Assembly (NCBI RefSeq): GCF_027625935.1
Contig: NZ_CP115300.1
Span: 310,001 to 374,000, forward strand
DNA: 64,000 bases
Source of the DNA: Streptomyces camelliae
Lineage (GTDB): Bacteria > Actinomycetota > Actinomycetes > Streptomycetales > Streptomycetaceae
Reading direction: 5' to 3'
The notes under the pieces are model-generated. The model had not been told where the DNA came from and ran no database searches. It worked only from the letters and a program-made list of their open reading frames with translations. A program made the position numbers and the translations under genes. This document shows positions 62,232 to 64,000 of this stretch, in pieces. The number at the start of each line of letters is the position of its first letter. Positions within the stretch are counted from its first letter, which is position 1.

Positions 62232-63548
62232 GTGACGGGCAGATTCCGGTCCATGCAGCACACCCGGCACCCGGACACGCCGCAGGGGCTGGCGGACGGA
62301 TCGCACAGGGCCGCCCCAGCCGGCCCGGTCCCCGCCCCGGTGGCCCATCACGCCGCACCCGCCCAGTCCCCTGTCAGTGCTGAGGACGTCGCGCTGGTGC
62401 GAGCCAGCCTGGCGATTGTCGCACCTCACGTCGCCGAGCTGGCCGTGTACTTCTACGACATCCTCTTCGCGCGTTATCCACAGGTCAGGAACTTGTTCCC
62501 GGCCGAACTCGACGTCCAGCGGGAACGTCTGGTCCGCGCTCTGCTGCGCATCGTGGAACTGGTCGACGACCCCGGTAACCTCATCGCGCTCTGCTCCCGT
62601 CTGGGGCGTGGCCACCGTAAGTTCGGCACGCAAAGCTCTCATTACCCGGCCGTCGGCGAGTGCCTGCTGCACGCCCTCTCCCACTACGCGGGCCCGGCCT
62701 GGACCGCGGAGTTGGCGGCGGCTTGGCAGCGTGCCTACACGGCTGCCGCGGACGTGATGGTCCGCGCCGCCGAGGAGGACGCGCGTCACCGGCCGGCCGT
62801 GTGGAACGCCCACATCGTCCAGCACGTGCACTGCGGACACGGAATCGCTGAGCTTACCGTCCAGCCACAGCTGCCGTACCCCTTCGTGGCGGGCCAGTAC
62901 GTGAGCATCGAGACGCCCTGGGCGCCGAGGCTGTGGCGGCATTACTCCCCCGCGCACGCCCCACGGCCCAACTCCCAGCTGACCTTCCACGTCCGTGCGG
63001 TGCCCGGAGGCACGGTCAGCAACGCGCTGGTCCACCACGCCCGTCCGGGAGACCCCGTCCGGCTGGGCCCGCCGGAAGGCGATATGGTGCTGCGTCCGAC
63101 CGCCGGACGGGACCTGCTCTTCGTCGCCGGCGGCACCGGCCTGGCTCCGATACGCGCCCTGATCGAGCAGGCGGCCCGGAACGGCGTCGGTGACGCTCGG
63201 GAGGTCAGTCTGTTCATCGGCGCCAGAACGGCGGACGAACTGTACGGGCTCGATGACATGCTGCGCATGTCCCAGCGCTACCACTGGCTCCGCGTCCGGG
63301 CCGCGGTCTCCCACGAGCGCATCGCGGGACTGGAGGGCACGCTGCCCGAGGTACTGGCGGAATTCGGCCCCTTTTACCGGCACGAGGCGTACCTGTGCGG
63401 CCCACCGCAGATGCTCGACGAAGCCGTGCAGGCCCTGCGACGTCACGGTGTCCCGCCTCATCACATCCACTACGACCCCTGGGACGTCCCCGTCCTGACC
63501 GCCCCTCTGGGGCCGCCCCCGTCTGAAGAGGAGACCGACCAGCTGTGA
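62232..63548 (+). CDS. Flavohemoglobin-type globin/flavin reductase
   Basis: 438 residues from GTG at 62232, or 431 from ATG at 62253. After about 45 disordered residues comes a globin domain with B10 Tyr in VYFYDILFARYP, proximal-His region SRLGRGHRKFGTQ, SSHYPAVGECLL, then a ferredoxin-reductase module: FAD motif LWRHYSPAHA, GGTVSNALVHHARPGD, NAD motif LFVAGGTGLAPIRALIE and YLCGPPQML. The family uses NAD(P)H and oxygen to turn nitric oxide to nitrate. The extended N-terminus is unusual. Stop overlaps the next start (GTGA). Confidence 0.92.
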   Translation: MTGRFRSMQHTRHPDTPQGLADGSHRAAPAGPVPAPVAHHAAPAQSPVSAEDVALVRASLAIVAPHVAELAVYFYDILFARYPQVRNLFPAELDVQRERLVRALLRIVELVDDPGNLIALCSRLGRGHRKFGTQSSHYPAVGECLLHALSHYAGPAWTAELAAAWQRAYTAAADVMVRAAEEDARHRPAVWNAHIVQHVHCGHGIAELTVQPQLPYPFVAGQYVSIETPWAPRLWRHYSPAHAPRPNSQLTFHVRAVPGGTVSNALVHHARPGDPVRLGPPEGDMVLRPTAGRDLLFVAGGTGLAPIRALIEQAARNGVGDAREVSLFIGARTADELYGLDDMLRMSQRYHWLRVRAAVSHERIAGLEGTLPEVLAEFGPFYRHEAYLCGPPQMLDEAVQALRRHGVPPHHIHYDPWDVPVLTAPLGPPPSEEETDQL

Positions 63549-64000
63549 ACAGCCCCGAGACGACCGGCTCCTTCGGTGAACGACTGCTGCAGCAGCAGCT
63601 CGGCACCACTGACCGAGCGGCCGACTTCTACGACCGTCAGGTACATCCCTACCTGACGCCCGCCATGCGGGAGTTCATAGCCCGGCAGACCATGATGTTC
63701 CTGTCGACCGCCGACTCCCGAGGAGCCTGCGACAGCAGCTTCCGCTCCGGGCCGCCAGGATTCTGCGTCGCCCTCGACGACCGCACTCTGACCTACCCCG
63801 AATACCGGGGCAACGGTGTCCTGGCCAGTGCGGGCAACATGACCGAGAACCCCCACCTCGGCATGCTGTTCATGGACTTCACTCATGATCACATAGGGCT
63901 GCACGTCAATGGCACAGTGAAGCTGTACACCGACCGCGACCTCCGCGCGTGGTACCCGCATCTGCCGACCGACACCGCGCCCGGGCGCCAACCCCACCTG
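63545..64000 (+). CDS. Pyridoxamine 5'-phosphate oxidase-fold flavoprotein, 3' part beyond window
   Basis: 152 codons visible from GTG at 63545, open to the window end. Reads VNSPETTGSFGERLLQQQLG, REFIARQTMMFLSTADSRGA, YRGNGVLASAGNMTENPHLG and MLFMDFTHDHIGLHVNGTVK, the split-barrel FMN-binding fold. The four-base overlap with the flavohemoglobin stop indicates translational coupling, so it probably works with that protein in nitric-oxide or redox defence; that partnership is inference. Confidence 0.88.
   Translation, partial: MNSPETTGSFGERLLQQQLGTTDRAADFYDRQVHPYLTPAMREFIARQTMMFLSTADSRGACDSSFRSGPPGFCVALDDRTLTYPEYRGNGVLASAGNMTENPHLGMLFMDFTHDHIGLHVNGTVKLYTDRDLRAWYPHLPTDTAPGRQPHL

Overview
The DNA is high-GC, with strong G/C preference at third codon positions, GTG and TTG starts, GTGA/TTGA stop-start overlaps, and families typical of Streptomyces (SARP regulator, DUF5959, conservon-type P450, MmyB-like regulators, a sortase-anchored surface protein, a CHAT/TPR protein). 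It reads as an accessory region of a Streptomyces or close relative. No tRNA, rRNA, CRISPR array or replication origin was seen.

1-9.5 kb: a compact minus-strand exopolysaccharide operon. In transcription order it has a polyprenyl-phosphate sugar-1-phosphate transferase, an AlgD-like nucleotide-sugar dehydrogenase, a GT4 glycosyltransferase, two Wzz-like chain-length proteins, an asparagine synthetase-like amidotransferase and the start of a bi-domain oxidoreductase that runs off the window. Most junctions overlap or nearly touch.

9.5-47 kb: a mosaic of live and dead genes. Intact genes include the SARP regulator, a small secreted protein, a membrane pentapeptide protein, a phosphotransferase, a quinone reductase with a divergent MmyB-type regulator, DUF5959, HxlR, an F420-type reductase, a LysM transglycosylase, DinB, a CYP154-like P450, a PAS-SpoIIE phosphatase and two secreted proteins. 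Between them lie a complete IS256 element with an 8-bp target duplication, an IS5 element splitting a gene that can be rebuilt exactly, an intact IS110 transposase, and many IS5, IS701, IS110, IS256 and IS3-like remnants. Chromosomal gene corpses include a DNA ligase, chorismate synthase, a metallo-beta-lactamase-fold protein, a luciferase-like monooxygenase, a DsbA/FrnE protein, beta-carbonic anhydrase, a CYP157-like P450 and a site-specific integrase (near 61 kb). Many breaks are single-base indels.

47-52.5 kb: a MarR regulator divergent from a Tat-exported SMP-30-like protein with a perfect operator palindrome, then a GntR regulator, an aspartate/glutamate racemase and a dicarboxylate symporter on the minus strand, facing a decayed aspartase gene. 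This looks like an aspartate-use locus that lost its catabolic enzyme.

52.9-59 kb: the most interesting module. A TPR protein and a 1116-residue TPR-CHAT (caspase-like) protein with an intact His/Cys dyad diverge from a translationally coupled pair: a small Cys-containing protein and a multi-pass membrane protein. It resembles CHAT-centred conflict or programmed-death systems.

59-64 kb: a cell-wall-anchored surface protein, a dead integrase, then a flavohemoglobin overlapped by a PPOX-fold flavoprotein (cut by the window end), likely a nitric-oxide or redox stress pair.
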